Part shown: positions 44,971 through 53,130 of the stretch, piece by piece
How positions within the stretch are numbered: position 1 is the first letter of the stretch
Layout: each line of letters opens with the position of its first letter
From: Sphingobacterium sp. UBA7855
GTDB lineage: Bacteria > Bacteroidota > Bacteroidia > Sphingobacteriales > Sphingobacteriaceae
Direction of reading: 5' to 3'
Length of the DNA: 64,000 bases
NCBI GenBank assembly: GCA_002500745.1
Contig: DLST01000007.1
Location: 189,786-253,785 of the forward strand
The notes under the pieces: model-generated
Database searches by the model: none
Seen by the model: the letters and a program-made list of their open reading frames with translations, nothing else
What the model was told of the DNA's origin: nothing
Made by a program: the position numbers and the translations under genes

Positions 44971-45312
44971 ATGGAAAATAACCAAAATCAAAACGAATTG
45001 AGCATCGAGTTGACAGAAGAAGTAGCAGAAGGAATCTACTCAAATCTTGCGATTATCACTCACTCTAATACTGAATTTGTGGTTGACTTTATCCGTGTGA
45101 TGCCAGGAGTGCCAAAAGCAAAAGTGAAATCAAGAATCGTTTTGACTCCGGAGCATGCGAAACGCTTGTTAGGTGCATTGGTTGATAACGTGAATCGTTT
45201 CGAAGCATTGAACGGTCCGATCAAAATGGATGTAGGTGCTGCTGAACAACCTCAACAAGGTGGTGACCCTACTGTAGCATTTCCTTTTGGAACTCCACAA
45301 GGTCAAGCATAG
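44971..45312 (+). CDS. DUF3467 protein
   Basis: 113 residues of the DUF3467 family. The diagnostic core is VAEGIYSNLAIITHSNTEFV followed by DFIRVMPGVPKAKVKSRIVLTP, with EHAKRLLGALVDN next and a Gln/Gly/Pro-rich tail. The protein is small, soluble and acidic and has no known reaction; in many Bacteroidota it stands near housekeeping genes. Here it is downstream of the M42 peptidase gene and ends in a terminator. Confidence 0.9.
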   Translation: MENNQNQNELSIELTEEVAEGIYSNLAIITHSNTEFVVDFIRVMPGVPKAKVKSRIVLTPEHAKRLLGALVDNVNRFEALNGPIKMDVGAAEQPQQGGDPTVAFPFGTPQGQA

Positions 45313-45337
45313 TTGATAAAAACTATCCCTGAGATAT

Positions 45338-45372
45338 AAAAAGCGTCAATGATCCCATTGGCGCTTTTTTTT
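45338..45372 (+). terminator. rho-independent terminator
   Basis: AAAAAGCGTCAATG (45338-45351) pairs, with one G-T pair, with CATTGGCGCTTTTT (from 45356), followed by more T to 45372. It ends the M42-DUF3467 transcript. Confidence 0.9.
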
Positions 45373-45586
45373 GTTTGTAATTTGATGATTACTGTTGTTA
45401 CGCTCTTAAAAACGTGCTTCAAAATGTAATATAGCAACGTTTTATCGATCCTGCTGACATCCTATCGTACCTAATCTTTTCGGATTTTCTCGATATGAAC
45501 GAACTTATGTATTTAAAAGTTGTTATCTATGGATGCTGGCCCTTTTGTGCATGCGGCATACCCGGTATATTACCTATGGATAGCCC

Positions 45587-45617
45587 TTGCGTCAGGCCTT
45601 TACATTTACTAAATTTA
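45587..45617 (+). promoter_or_regulatory. probable promoter of the GNAT-nitrilase gene
   Basis: TTG (45587-45589), 20 bases, then TAAATTTA (45610-45617) resembles the Bacteroidota consensus. A good ribosome site AAAGGAGA lies just before the ATG at 45646. The gene-free stretch 45313-45645 holds only the preceding terminator, this promoter, and otherwise AT-rich sequence in which I see nothing else. Confidence 0.5.
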
Positions 45618-45645
45618 ACAAACTAATTTCAAAAAGGAGAATGAT

Positions 45646-47154
45646 ATGGATATTCAAGTGCGGAACTTGACAAAGAAGGATTATGTTGATTTGAAAAAAT
45701 CGATGGAACAGGCATATGATGGTGTAGGTGAAACCTGGTCGAAGGAGAATATTCAGGACCTGATCGATTTATTTCCAGAAGGACAATTATGTGTGGAGAT
45801 TGATGGACATGTTGTCGCCTGTGCCCTGTCCATTATTCTGAATTCAAAAAAGAATAATATCTACGATAGCTATTATGAGATTATTGATAATGGCAAGTTT
45901 ACCAAGCATAGTGATGATGGCGATACCCTCTATGGGATAGAAGTGTTTGTACATCCCAGTCATCGGGCTCTTCGGCTTGGACGCCGGCTTTATGATGCAC
46001 GCAAGGAGCTGTGCGAACAGATGAACCTCAAGGGTATCATTGCTGGCGGTCGGATACCCAATTACCACAATTATGCGGATAAAATGAGTCCGCGGGTGTA
46101 CATTGAGAAGGTCAAACGCAAGGAAATTTTCGATCCTACATTAACTTTTCAGCTTTCAAATGATTTTCACGTCAAGAAAATCCTCAAGCATTATCTGCCT
46201 GAAGATGCTGAATCGATGGAGTTTGCGACGCTCCTCGAGTGGAACAATATTTATTATGAGGCCGAGACGCGATCGATTTCGACAACAAAGCAAACCATCC
46301 GTCTGGGATTGGTTCAATGGCAGATGCGCTTATTTGATAATCTGGACGCATTTTACGATCAGATTGAATTCTTTGTGGATACCGTAAGTGATTATGGAAC
46401 CGATTTTATTATGTTTCCCGAGTTTTTCAATACGCCGCTCATGAGCCCGTACAACGATCTTCCGGAGCGTTTGGCAATGGAGAGGCTTGCGCAGCACACG
46501 TCGGAGATTATTGATCGCATTCAGCAATTTGCCGTTTCCTATAACGTTAACATTATTGCAGGCTCTATGCCTTTGGTAGAAAATAAAAAACTCTACAATG
46601 TTTCTTACCTCTGCCATCGCAATGGCAAACTAGATCAGTTTAAGAAAATCCATATTACACCTAACGAATTTAAATACTACGGTATGGTCGGAGGGAGTGA
46701 AGTAAAGGTTTTTGATACCGACTGTGGTAAGGTAGGGTTGTTAATCTGCTACGATGTCGAATTCCCTGAGTTGAGCCGAATTTTGGCAGACCAGGGCATG
46801 CAGATTCTTTTTGTTCCCTTTATGACTGATACACAAAATGGTTATATCCGTGTACGTACCTGTGCGCAGGCCAGAGCGATAGAAAACGAGTGTTACGTAG
46901 CTATCGCTGGTTCTGTGGGCAATTTGCCGCGTGTAAACAATATGGATATTCAGTACTCGCAGTCTGCTGTCTTTACGCCTTCAGACTTTGCCTTTCCGAA
47001 TAATGCCATAAAAGCGGAGGCAACCCCAAATGCCGAAATGGTACTGATCGCCGACGTTGATCTGTATGCGCTTCGGGATCTACATGAATATGGTACCGTT
47101 AAAATTAAGAAGGATCGGCGTAAGGACCTGTATGAAGTAAAACTGCTCAAGTAA
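45646..47154 (+). CDS. GNAT acetyltransferase / carbon-nitrogen hydrolase fusion
   Basis: 502 residues. Residues about 1-200 are a GNAT-type N-acetyltransferase (HPSHRALRLGRRLYDARKEL is the acetyl-CoA loop). Residues about 225-500 are a nitrilase-superfamily amidase with the Glu-Lys-Cys triad: Glu259 (FPEFFNTP), Lys334 (KKIHITPNE) and Cys368 (LICYDVEFPEL). The fusion is a known architecture in many bacteria; its substrate is not established, though an amide-forming and amide-splitting pair on one polyamine- or amino-acid-like substrate is plausible (inference). It is cytoplasmic, has a strong ribosome site, and is followed after 29 bases by the M13 peptidase gene. Confidence 0.93.
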   Translation: MDIQVRNLTKKDYVDLKKSMEQAYDGVGETWSKENIQDLIDLFPEGQLCVEIDGHVVACALSIILNSKKNNIYDSYYEIIDNGKFTKHSDDGDTLYGIEVFVHPSHRALRLGRRLYDARKELCEQMNLKGIIAGGRIPNYHNYADKMSPRVYIEKVKRKEIFDPTLTFQLSNDFHVKKILKHYLPEDAESMEFATLLEWNNIYYEAETRSISTTKQTIRLGLVQWQMRLFDNLDAFYDQIEFFVDTVSDYGTDFIMFPEFFNTPLMSPYNDLPERLAMERLAQHTSEIIDRIQQFAVSYNVNIIAGSMPLVENKKLYNVSYLCHRNGKLDQFKKIHITPNEFKYYGMVGGSEVKVFDTDCGKVGLLICYDVEFPELSRILADQGMQILFVPFMTDTQNGYIRVRTCAQARAIENECYVAIAGSVGNLPRVNNMDIQYSQSAVFTPSDFAFPNNAIKAEATPNAEMVLIADVDLYALRDLHEYGTVKIKKDRRKDLYEVKLLK

Positions 47155-47183
47155 TTTTAAATATGCTTTTAATTTATTAAAAT

Positions 47184-49226
47184 ATGATACAAAAAGTCAA
47201 GTGGGGAACGCTGTCGATCGTTTTCATGATCATGTCATGTCAGTCAAATAAGAAAAGCGATACAGCTCAAACGGTCCGGACCAATTTTTTTGATGTTTCG
47301 GGAATGGATACCACGGTGCATCCAGGGGATAATTTTTTTGAGTATGCGAATGGAGCCTGGATGAAAAATACCCAGATTCCGGCATCTGAAACAGGATGGG
47401 GGTCGTTTTACATACTGGAGAATGAAAATTTGGAGAAGCTCCGATCGGTTTTGGAAAACGCTGCAAAAGGAGCTAATAAGAAGGGGTCCGATCAGCAAAA
47501 GGCAGGCGATTTCTATGCGAGTGGCATGGATACCGTGACCATCGATAAGTTGGGCGCAAAGCCGATCGAAGGAGCAATCCAGAAAATCAATGGACTGAAA
47601 AGCATCGATGAACTGATTGCGTATGCCGCAGATGGATTTAAGGAGGGTGATGGTGATCTCTTTACGTTTTATGTCGCTGCAGATGATCGGATCAGTACGA
47701 AAAATGCATTGCAATTTTTTCAGGGCGGACTTAATCTGCCTGAAGCAAGTTATTACCTCGATCAGGATGATAAAGCAAAGAACATCAGAAAGGCTTATGT
47801 GGCTTATCTGGTTAAATTGTTTGGATTGATCGGAGAGGGAGCCAACGCACAAAGATTGGCAGAGGACGTACTTCAGCTGGAAACCGCTATCGCCAAATCG
47901 CATGCGACGCCAGTAGAATTGCGTGATCCCGTTAAAAATTATCATAAATTTGCGGTGCAGGATTTCCAAAAGCAGACCCCAAATCTTAACTGGAAAGATA
48001 TCCTAAATCGCTTGGATATCAAAACCGATACCATCCTTGTGCAGCAGCCTAAATGTTATATTGCTTTAAATAATTTGTTGAAATCACAATCGCTAGAGGT
48101 CTGGAAGACAAAGCTAAAAGCAGATTTAGCGAATGCTTCTGCTGACGCTTTGAGCAAGGAATTTCGGGAGGCTAAATTTGAGTTGTTTGGAAAAATATTG
48201 AATGGTCAGCGGCAGGAGAAAGAACGCTGGAAATTAATGGTAAGCTCCGCAGATCAAAACTTGGGGGAGATTGTCGGAAAGTTATATGTGGATGAGTATT
48301 TTAAACCTGAAGCAAAGAAACGGATGCTTGAACTGGTCGACAACCTGCAAAAGGTGTATAAAAGCCGCATCGAGCAATTGGACTGGATGACACCGGAGAC
48401 CAAGAAGAAAGCAATCGAAAAATTGGAGGCCTTCACCAAGAAAATCGGTTACCCCGAAAAATGGAAAGATTATAAGGACGTGGAAGTGGCTAAAGATACC
48501 TATTATGCCAATTTACAGTCTGCAGCAAAACATGCTTATAAAGAAATGGTAGGCAAAATCGGTAAACCGGTTGACAAGTCGGAATGGCTGATGACAACAC
48601 CTACGGTAAATGCATACTATAATCCGCCTTACAACGAAATTGTATTTCCAGCTGGGATATTGCAATTTCCATTTTTTGATGTGAACGCTGACGACGCCGT
48701 AAACTATGGCGCTATTGGCGCCGTTATCGGTCACGAGATGACCCACGGCTTTGATGATCAGGGACGTCAATATGATAAAGATGGTAATTTGACCGATTGG
48801 TGGACTGCGGTCGATGCAAAGCAGTTTACAGAAAGGGCCAATCACGTAGCGAAGTTATACAGTAGTTTCACTTTGTTGGACAATCAACATGTGAATGGTG
48901 AACTCACGCTGGGCGAAAATCTCGCTGATATTGGAGGGCTCAATATTGCCTATGACGCCTTTAAATTGACCAAGCAAGGGCAGGGGCAAGAGAAAATCGA
49001 TGGTTTTACACCGGATCAACGCTTCTTCCTGAGTTTCGCGCAGATGTGGCGCGTAAAGAGTAGTGATGAAAGAATGCGTTTGCGCTTAAAAGTCGATCCG
49101 CATAGCCCCGAACAATTTCGCGTAAATGGCCCCGTGTATAATATGGAGGCTTTCTATAAGGCATTTAATATACAGCCCACGGCAAAAATGTATGTGGCAC
49201 CCGAGAAGAGAGTTTTGGTTTGGTAA
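47184..49226 (+). CDS. M13-family (neprilysin/PepO-like) zinc endopeptidase lipoprotein
   Basis: 680 residues. A lipobox MIMSC (Cys19) predicts a lipid-anchored periplasmic or surface enzyme. The Peptidase_M13_N domain (about 40-425) precedes the catalytic domain with zinc site HEMTH (His517, Glu518, His521; VIGHEMTHGFDDQGRQYD) and the third-ligand region ENLADIGGLNIAYDAF. The NAYY motif (TPTVNAYYNPPYNEIVFPAG) is present. M13 enzymes cut short peptides on the amino side of hydrophobic residues. It is 29 bases behind the GNAT-nitrilase gene, so perhaps co-transcribed, though no functional link is obvious. Confidence 0.95.
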   Translation: MIQKVKWGTLSIVFMIMSCQSNKKSDTAQTVRTNFFDVSGMDTTVHPGDNFFEYANGAWMKNTQIPASETGWGSFYILENENLEKLRSVLENAAKGANKKGSDQQKAGDFYASGMDTVTIDKLGAKPIEGAIQKINGLKSIDELIAYAADGFKEGDGDLFTFYVAADDRISTKNALQFFQGGLNLPEASYYLDQDDKAKNIRKAYVAYLVKLFGLIGEGANAQRLAEDVLQLETAIAKSHATPVELRDPVKNYHKFAVQDFQKQTPNLNWKDILNRLDIKTDTILVQQPKCYIALNNLLKSQSLEVWKTKLKADLANASADALSKEFREAKFELFGKILNGQRQEKERWKLMVSSADQNLGEIVGKLYVDEYFKPEAKKRMLELVDNLQKVYKSRIEQLDWMTPETKKKAIEKLEAFTKKIGYPEKWKDYKDVEVAKDTYYANLQSAAKHAYKEMVGKIGKPVDKSEWLMTTPTVNAYYNPPYNEIVFPAGILQFPFFDVNADDAVNYGAIGAVIGHEMTHGFDDQGRQYDKDGNLTDWWTAVDAKQFTERANHVAKLYSSFTLLDNQHVNGELTLGENLADIGGLNIAYDAFKLTKQGQGQEKIDGFTPDQRFFLSFAQMWRVKSSDERMRLRLKVDPHSPEQFRVNGPVYNMEAFYKAFNIQPTAKMYVAPEKRVLVW

Positions 49227-49321
49227 TAACTTTTGGGGACGAATGGTATTGTCTTGATGCTCCTTAGGGCAATACTATGCAAAAAATAACGTTTAAGTAG
49301 AAATGAAAATATAAATTTGTC

Positions 49322-49352
49322 TTTGAATTGTGAGAAAAACTGATTACTTTTG
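49322..49352 (+). promoter_or_regulatory. promoter of rplU-rpmA
   Basis: TTTG (49322-49325), exactly 19 bases, then TACTTTTG (49345-49352): a perfect match to the Bacteroidota consensus. Transcription should begin near 49360, giving a leader of about 27 bases before rplU. Confidence 0.85.
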
Positions 49353-49386
49353 CCCTTCATTTAATAACACATTTAATTAATTAACA

Positions 49387-49698
49387 ATGTACGCAATAGT
49401 AAATATAGCAGGACAGCAATTTAAAGTTGCAAAAGACCAGTTCCTTTTTGTACACCGTTTACAAGGAGATGAAGGCGCTAGTATTGAATTTGACAATGTA
49501 TTGTTAGCAGAAGACGGTGGTAAATTTACCATTGGTACACCTAGCGTTGCTGGTGCAAAAGTTTCGGCTAAAATTTTGTCTCATTTAAAAGGCGATAAAG
49601 TTATCGTTTTCAAGAAAAAACGTCGTAAAGGCTACAAAAAGAAAAACGGTCACCGTCAACAATTTTCTAAAATCCAGATCACTGGTATTACGTTATAA
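49387..49698 (+). CDS. rplU: 50S ribosomal protein L21
   Basis: 103 residues, the usual length. [20 protein letters not shown] and the C-terminal [19 protein letters not shown] with KIQITGI are diagnostic for L21, which binds 23S rRNA in the large subunit. It is first in the conserved rplU-rpmA pair, 44 bases before rpmA, behind a consensus promoter. Confidence 0.98.
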   Translation: MYAIVNIAGQQFKVAKDQFLFVHRLQGDEGASIEFDNVLLAEDGGKFTIGTPSVAGAKVSAKILSHLKGDKVIVFKKKRRKGYKKKNGHRQQFSKIQITGITL

Positions 49699-49742
49699 TT
49701 GAATTTTTAATCAGACAAACAGTCTTAAATTAAGATAAAGAA

Positions 49743-50006
49743 ATGGCACACAAAAAAGGTGCGGGTAGTTCGAAGAACGGCCGTGAGTCACATAGCAAGC
49801 GTTTAGGTATCAAAATCTTCGGTGGTCAACAAGCAATCGCTGGTAACATCATCGTACGCCAACGCGGTACACAACACAATCCCGACACAAATGTTGGTAT
49901 TGGTAAAGACCACACATTGTTCGCTTTAGTAGACGGTAAAGTAGTTTTCCGTAAAAAAGCTAACAATAAATCTTATGTATCTGTAGTTCCTACAGAACAA
50001 GCATAA
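49743..50006 (+). CDS. rpmA: 50S ribosomal protein L27
   Basis: 87 residues. [20 protein letters not shown], then [20 protein letters not shown], is the L27 signature; its N-terminal tail reaches towards the peptidyl-transferase centre. No N-terminal cleavage extension of the Firmicute kind is present. It is the second gene of the rplU operon and is followed by a terminator. Confidence 0.98.
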   Translation: MAHKKGAGSSKNGRESHSKRLGIKIFGGQQAIAGNIIVRQRGTQHNPDTNVGIGKDHTLFALVDGKVVFRKKANNKSYVSVVPTEQA

Positions 50007-50028
50007 GGTTATGCAACAATATTTGAAG

Positions 50029-50055
50029 AGGCATCAAGAAATTGATGCCTTTTTT
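50029..50055 (+). terminator. rho-independent terminator
   Basis: AGGCATCAA (50029-50037) pairs with TTGATGCCT (50042-50050) around a 4-base loop, followed by a T-run. It ends the rplU-rpmA transcript. Confidence 0.92.
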
Positions 50056-50514
50056 ATTTTTACTACTTATCTGCTTATTCCTCATGCCTGCGGTCGCCAC
50101 TGGCCGGCTCTACAGCTGTCGCAATAATGTACTGACACCATCTTAAAACGTTTGGTTGCAGCATAGCGCTATTCAAATGTCTCATCCCGCCGTAGGCTAT
50201 ATCGTCTGGCTTGATAATGAACTGTTTAAATTTTTAAACAGATTTAAATTGTTATTTTCTGTTAAATGTAACTGCTTTGGTACAATTTTTATAAACTATT
50301 AGTGTTTTAAAATAAACGCCAATTGATGAAATATCGACACAGATTGAACAGAAATTTACAAGCAGTAGCAGCGAAGCCCGCTTAATTTATATATCTGGAT
50401 ACGATATGCGTGTGTAGACGAGATGATAATAGCTATTTTATACCAATAACAGCGCGTAATGTGATGCATTTATGTGTCCATATCATGCAGACAAGAACGA
50501 ATAAATACTTACAT
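50056..50514. promoter_or_regulatory. long intergenic region with a 20-bp palindrome
   Basis: No gene is supported in these 459 bases. At 50222-50241 CTGTTTAAA and TTTAAACAG form a perfect inverted repeat with a 2-base spacer, similar in size to a regulator operator. TTTG at about 50276-50279 could be a -33 element, but no good -7 box follows at the right distance. An in-frame extension of the next gene upstream to a GTG at 50410 is thought not to be translated. Confidence 0.4.
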
Positions 50515-51258
50515 ATGAAATACAATAAGTTGGGATATGGTATGTGCGCTGGATTATTTGCCTGTTCATTCTATTCCTGTAGTTCCATTTATATGCCCAA
50601 TGTGCCATCCGCGCCAATGTTTACAGAAGCTGGGGAAGTGTATGTTTCGGGTAATATTAATACCAAAGCTAATGTATCGGCCAACCTCGGTGTCGCGGTC
50701 ACAGATCACGTGGCGGTGATTGCCAACGGTTCTTATGTGGACAGTAGATCCAATATCAAAGACTATGCGCAAAAAATGGGAGAAGCGGGAATAGGCTATT
50801 ATACACGGTTTGGCCGTAAAAATAACCGCGTATTTGAGGTTTATGGCGGTTATGGGGTGGGCAATACGAATGTACTAGATAAGCGTTCATCGACCATGGG
50901 ACAGGCTATTGTGGAAACGAAGGATATGGATTTTGACAAAGTATTTGTGCAGGTCAATTTTTCATCAGAAAAAAAGGATGCCCTGAAACTATTTGGTAAC
51001 CGGCATGACATCGATTATGGTACCATCATCCGTCTCAGTAATATGCGCATGAAGAATTTTGCCATCGATGGCCTTCCGGCAGAAAAAGAAGAAAATATGC
51101 TGGTCGAGCCTGTATTTTATACCCGGATGGGGCTTGGAAAAGGGTGGAAGCTGCAATATACAAATGGTATGGTTTTCGGTCTAAAAAGTAATACCTATTT
51201 AAAAGCAGGTTATCCATTGTTTACGTTGGGAGTTTTATATAAATTTGGAGGAAAATAG
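50515..51258 (+). CDS. envelope protein with beta-barrel-like pattern, unknown function
   Basis: 247 residues from the ATG at 50515, chosen because it begins a signal sequence (MKYNKLGYGMCAGLFACSFY then SCSS); upstream codons encode a polar stretch unlike a signal. A cysteine near the end of the hydrophobic region (Cys22) may be a weak lipobox. The mature part alternates short amphipathic strands (GIGYYTRFGRKNNRVFEVYG, VEPVFYTRMGLGKGWKLQYT) and ends YPLFTLGVLYKFGGK, as outer-membrane beta barrels do. I know no named family. The next gene starts 5 bases after its stop, so the two form an operon of envelope proteins. Confidence 0.75.
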   Translation: MKYNKLGYGMCAGLFACSFYSCSSIYMPNVPSAPMFTEAGEVYVSGNINTKANVSANLGVAVTDHVAVIANGSYVDSRSNIKDYAQKMGEAGIGYYTRFGRKNNRVFEVYGGYGVGNTNVLDKRSSTMGQAIVETKDMDFDKVFVQVNFSSEKKDALKLFGNRHDIDYGTIIRLSNMRMKNFAIDGLPAEKEENMLVEPVFYTRMGLGKGWKLQYTNGMVFGLKSNTYLKAGYPLFTLGVLYKFGGK

Positions 51259-51263
51259 CGGCT

Positions 51264-51854
51264 ATGAACAAGAAAATATTATTGGCGTTTTTTGTAGTGC
51301 TGGGTGTGTTTATATCCGGCTGTGGAATAAATCGGCAAAAAGCGCAGATCGAGAACTTGGCGAAATGTAAGTTCGATGTAGAATCGGTGGATAGTATCCG
51401 CTTGGCAGGGACATCGCTGCAACGACTGATCAGAAATAATCAGATTGACTTAGGGGCAGCGCCAAGCTTAGCATTGGCGTATCTTCGGAAAGATATTCCC
51501 TTAGACGCTGTTATCCGGCTTAAAATAGATAATCCGACGCTTAAGAAAGCGTCTATTAATAAATTCCAGTATATCATTCTTTACGGTGGGCAGCAGCTTG
51601 TTGAAGGTATTGTCAATCAATCCTTACAAATAGAACCCGGACAATCTACGATCGCTAATGTACGTATAGCAACCAATATCTACGATTTGTTGAAAAATTC
51701 GGATCTACAGGATTTTTTAATGTCAAGCGATGAAAATAAAAAAGGAATATTCACGTTAAAAGTGAAACCTTCAATCAATATCGCTGGTCAATCTGTTTTC
51801 TATCCGGGCTATATTACCATAGATAAAGCGGTAAGCCGCAAGATCCTACTTTAG
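51264..51854 (+). CDS. lipoprotein with LEA-type-2-like domain
   Basis: 196 residues. A clear lipobox (VFISGC, Cys20) gives a lipid-anchored envelope protein. The mature domain, with VDSIRLAGTSLQRLI, VIRLKIDNPTLKKASINKF and GQSTIANVRIATN, has the strand pattern of LEA type 2 / WHy-like immunoglobulin folds, in which a hydrophobic strand with an N-P turn is typical; this is a weak family call. Start is well defined. It lies 5 bases after the beta-barrel-like gene and may act with it at the outer membrane; the role is unknown. Confidence 0.75.
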   Translation: MNKKILLAFFVVLGVFISGCGINRQKAQIENLAKCKFDVESVDSIRLAGTSLQRLIRNNQIDLGAAPSLALAYLRKDIPLDAVIRLKIDNPTLKKASINKFQYIILYGGQQLVEGIVNQSLQIEPGQSTIANVRIATNIYDLLKNSDLQDFLMSSDENKKGIFTLKVKPSINIAGQSVFYPGYITIDKAVSRKILL

Positions 51855-51880
51855 CGTATCGGTGTAAGCGATAAGATAAT

Positions 51881-51912
51881 AAGGTTTTTCATGAAAGTGG
51901 AAAACCTTTTTT
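51881..51912 (+). terminator. rho-independent terminator
   Basis: AAGGTTTT (51881-51888) pairs with AAAACCTT (51901-51908) with a T-run to 51912. It closes the two-gene envelope operon. Confidence 0.8.
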
Positions 51913-52080
51913 GTTTGTTCGGCAGACAATGGATCGGTTAAAGGCAGTTTAGCATTTGCGTTTAAAACTGTGAGCCTAGTTGAAGTGGGGGAGATTGTAG
52001 GGAATGATTTTGCTAAACCGTTATTACAAATAGACTATTATGTGAAGAATTAAACTGTAATAAAAAAGTTATAGTGTCAA

Positions 52081-52113
52081 AGTGTAAAGTATACACCTTA
52101 TTTTATATTTTAG
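52081..52113 (+). promoter_or_regulatory. promoter of the oxidoreductase cluster with AGTGTA-N5-TACACC operator
   Basis: AGTGTA-AAGTA-TACACC at 52081-52097 matches the palindrome ahead of pfkA (29909-29925) in both half-sites apart from the last base. A -7-like box TATTTTAG lies at 52106-52113; 19 bases upstream the -33 position (52083-52086) falls inside the palindrome and is not TTTG. The geometry agrees with the pfkA site to within two bases. The bound regulator is unknown. Confidence 0.55.
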
Positions 52114-52134
52114 TCTTTAATTACAAACCTAAAT

Positions 52135-53103
52135 ATGTTTAAAAAAATCTTTATTCCTGTTTTATTATTGACTGGTGTGCATGCTATGGCGCAAAAGACC
52201 TTTGAGCCTTACGAGCAGTCTATTGAAGGAACTAATTTGACATTTAAAATGCTCGCCATCCCAGGTGGTAGCTTTAAAATGGGAAGCACGAGTGGAGGTA
52301 AGGTGGATGAAAAGCCTGCACATGAGGTGAAATTGGATCCATTTTGGATGGGTCAATATGAAGTAACATGGGATCTGTTTGAGCCATTTCTCTATAAAGA
52401 CTATGAAATTGCAAAGAGTAAGGACGGCCAAATAAGTAAAGAAATCGATGCTGTTACTCGTCCTACCAAGCCGTATTTGGATATGACTTTTGGTTTTGGG
52501 AAAGAAGGACATCCAGCGCTGGCAATGACGCATTACAATGCCATCCAATTCTGTAAATGGCTATATGTGCGTACCGGCGTGTTTTATCGTTTGCCCACAG
52601 AGGCGGAGTGGGAGTATGCTGCCAGAGCAGGTTCCAAGACGGCGTATTTTTTCGGTGATCAAGCAACGCAACTAGCAGATTATGCTTGGTTTAAAGAAAA
52701 TGCGGAAGAGAAAACACATGTTGTCGGACAAAAGAAGCCAAACCCCTGGGGGCTTTATGATATTTATGGCAATGTAGCGGAGTGGACTTACGACCAATAT
52801 AAAGCCGATAGCTACAGCGAAGGTACGGGAAAGGTGTTGACCAACCCGGTAGTGTTGCCGACTACCCTCTATCCACATGTTGTCCGTGGTGGTGCATTCG
52901 ATAGCGCGGCTGATGACCTTCGTTCGGCGGCTCGGGGAGCTTCAGATCCAGTATGGAAGCAACTGGATCCGCAAGTACCAAAAAGTAACTGGTGGTTTCC
53001 GGAAGCACCTTTTGTCGGATTGCGATTGGTAAGACCGGCTAATCCGCCTAGCCATGAGGAGATTATGGCGTATTATGATAAAAAACCAATTAAAGATTTT
53101 TAA
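52135..53103 (+). CDS. SUMF1-domain protein without formylglycine-generating cysteines
   Basis: 322 residues with a signal peptide (ends HAMAQ), so periplasmic. The SUMF1/FGE-sulfatase fold is clear: IPGGSFKMGSTSGGKVDEKP, VTWDLFEPF, YRLPTEAEWEYAARAG, PWGLYDIYGNVAEWTYD and VVRGGAFDSAADDLRSAAR. True formylglycine-generating enzymes have two active-site cysteines in the last third; none occurs there (the only cysteine is in QFCKWLY), and no sulfatase gene lies nearby. It is therefore unlikely to mature sulfatases and may be a binding or structural partner. It is the first gene of the co-directional exported oxidoreductase cluster, 27 bases before a Gfo/Idh/MocA gene. Confidence 0.88.
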   Translation: MFKKIFIPVLLLTGVHAMAQKTFEPYEQSIEGTNLTFKMLAIPGGSFKMGSTSGGKVDEKPAHEVKLDPFWMGQYEVTWDLFEPFLYKDYEIAKSKDGQISKEIDAVTRPTKPYLDMTFGFGKEGHPALAMTHYNAIQFCKWLYVRTGVFYRLPTEAEWEYAARAGSKTAYFFGDQATQLADYAWFKENAEEKTHVVGQKKPNPWGLYDIYGNVAEWTYDQYKADSYSEGTGKVLTNPVVLPTTLYPHVVRGGAFDSAADDLRSAARGASDPVWKQLDPQVPKSNWWFPEAPFVGLRLVRPANPPSHEEIMAYYDKKPIKDF

Positions 53104-53130
53104 AAATAAAATAATCAATATAAAACTGTT

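Noticed and set aside
47244-47969. A 241-residue antisense reading frame inside the M13 peptidase gene
   Set aside because: The sense frame is a full, conserved peptidase and the antisense product has no recognisable domain.
52135-53103. Calling the SUMF1-domain gene a formylglycine-generating enzyme
   Set aside because: The active-site cysteines are absent and no sulfatase gene is in the window.
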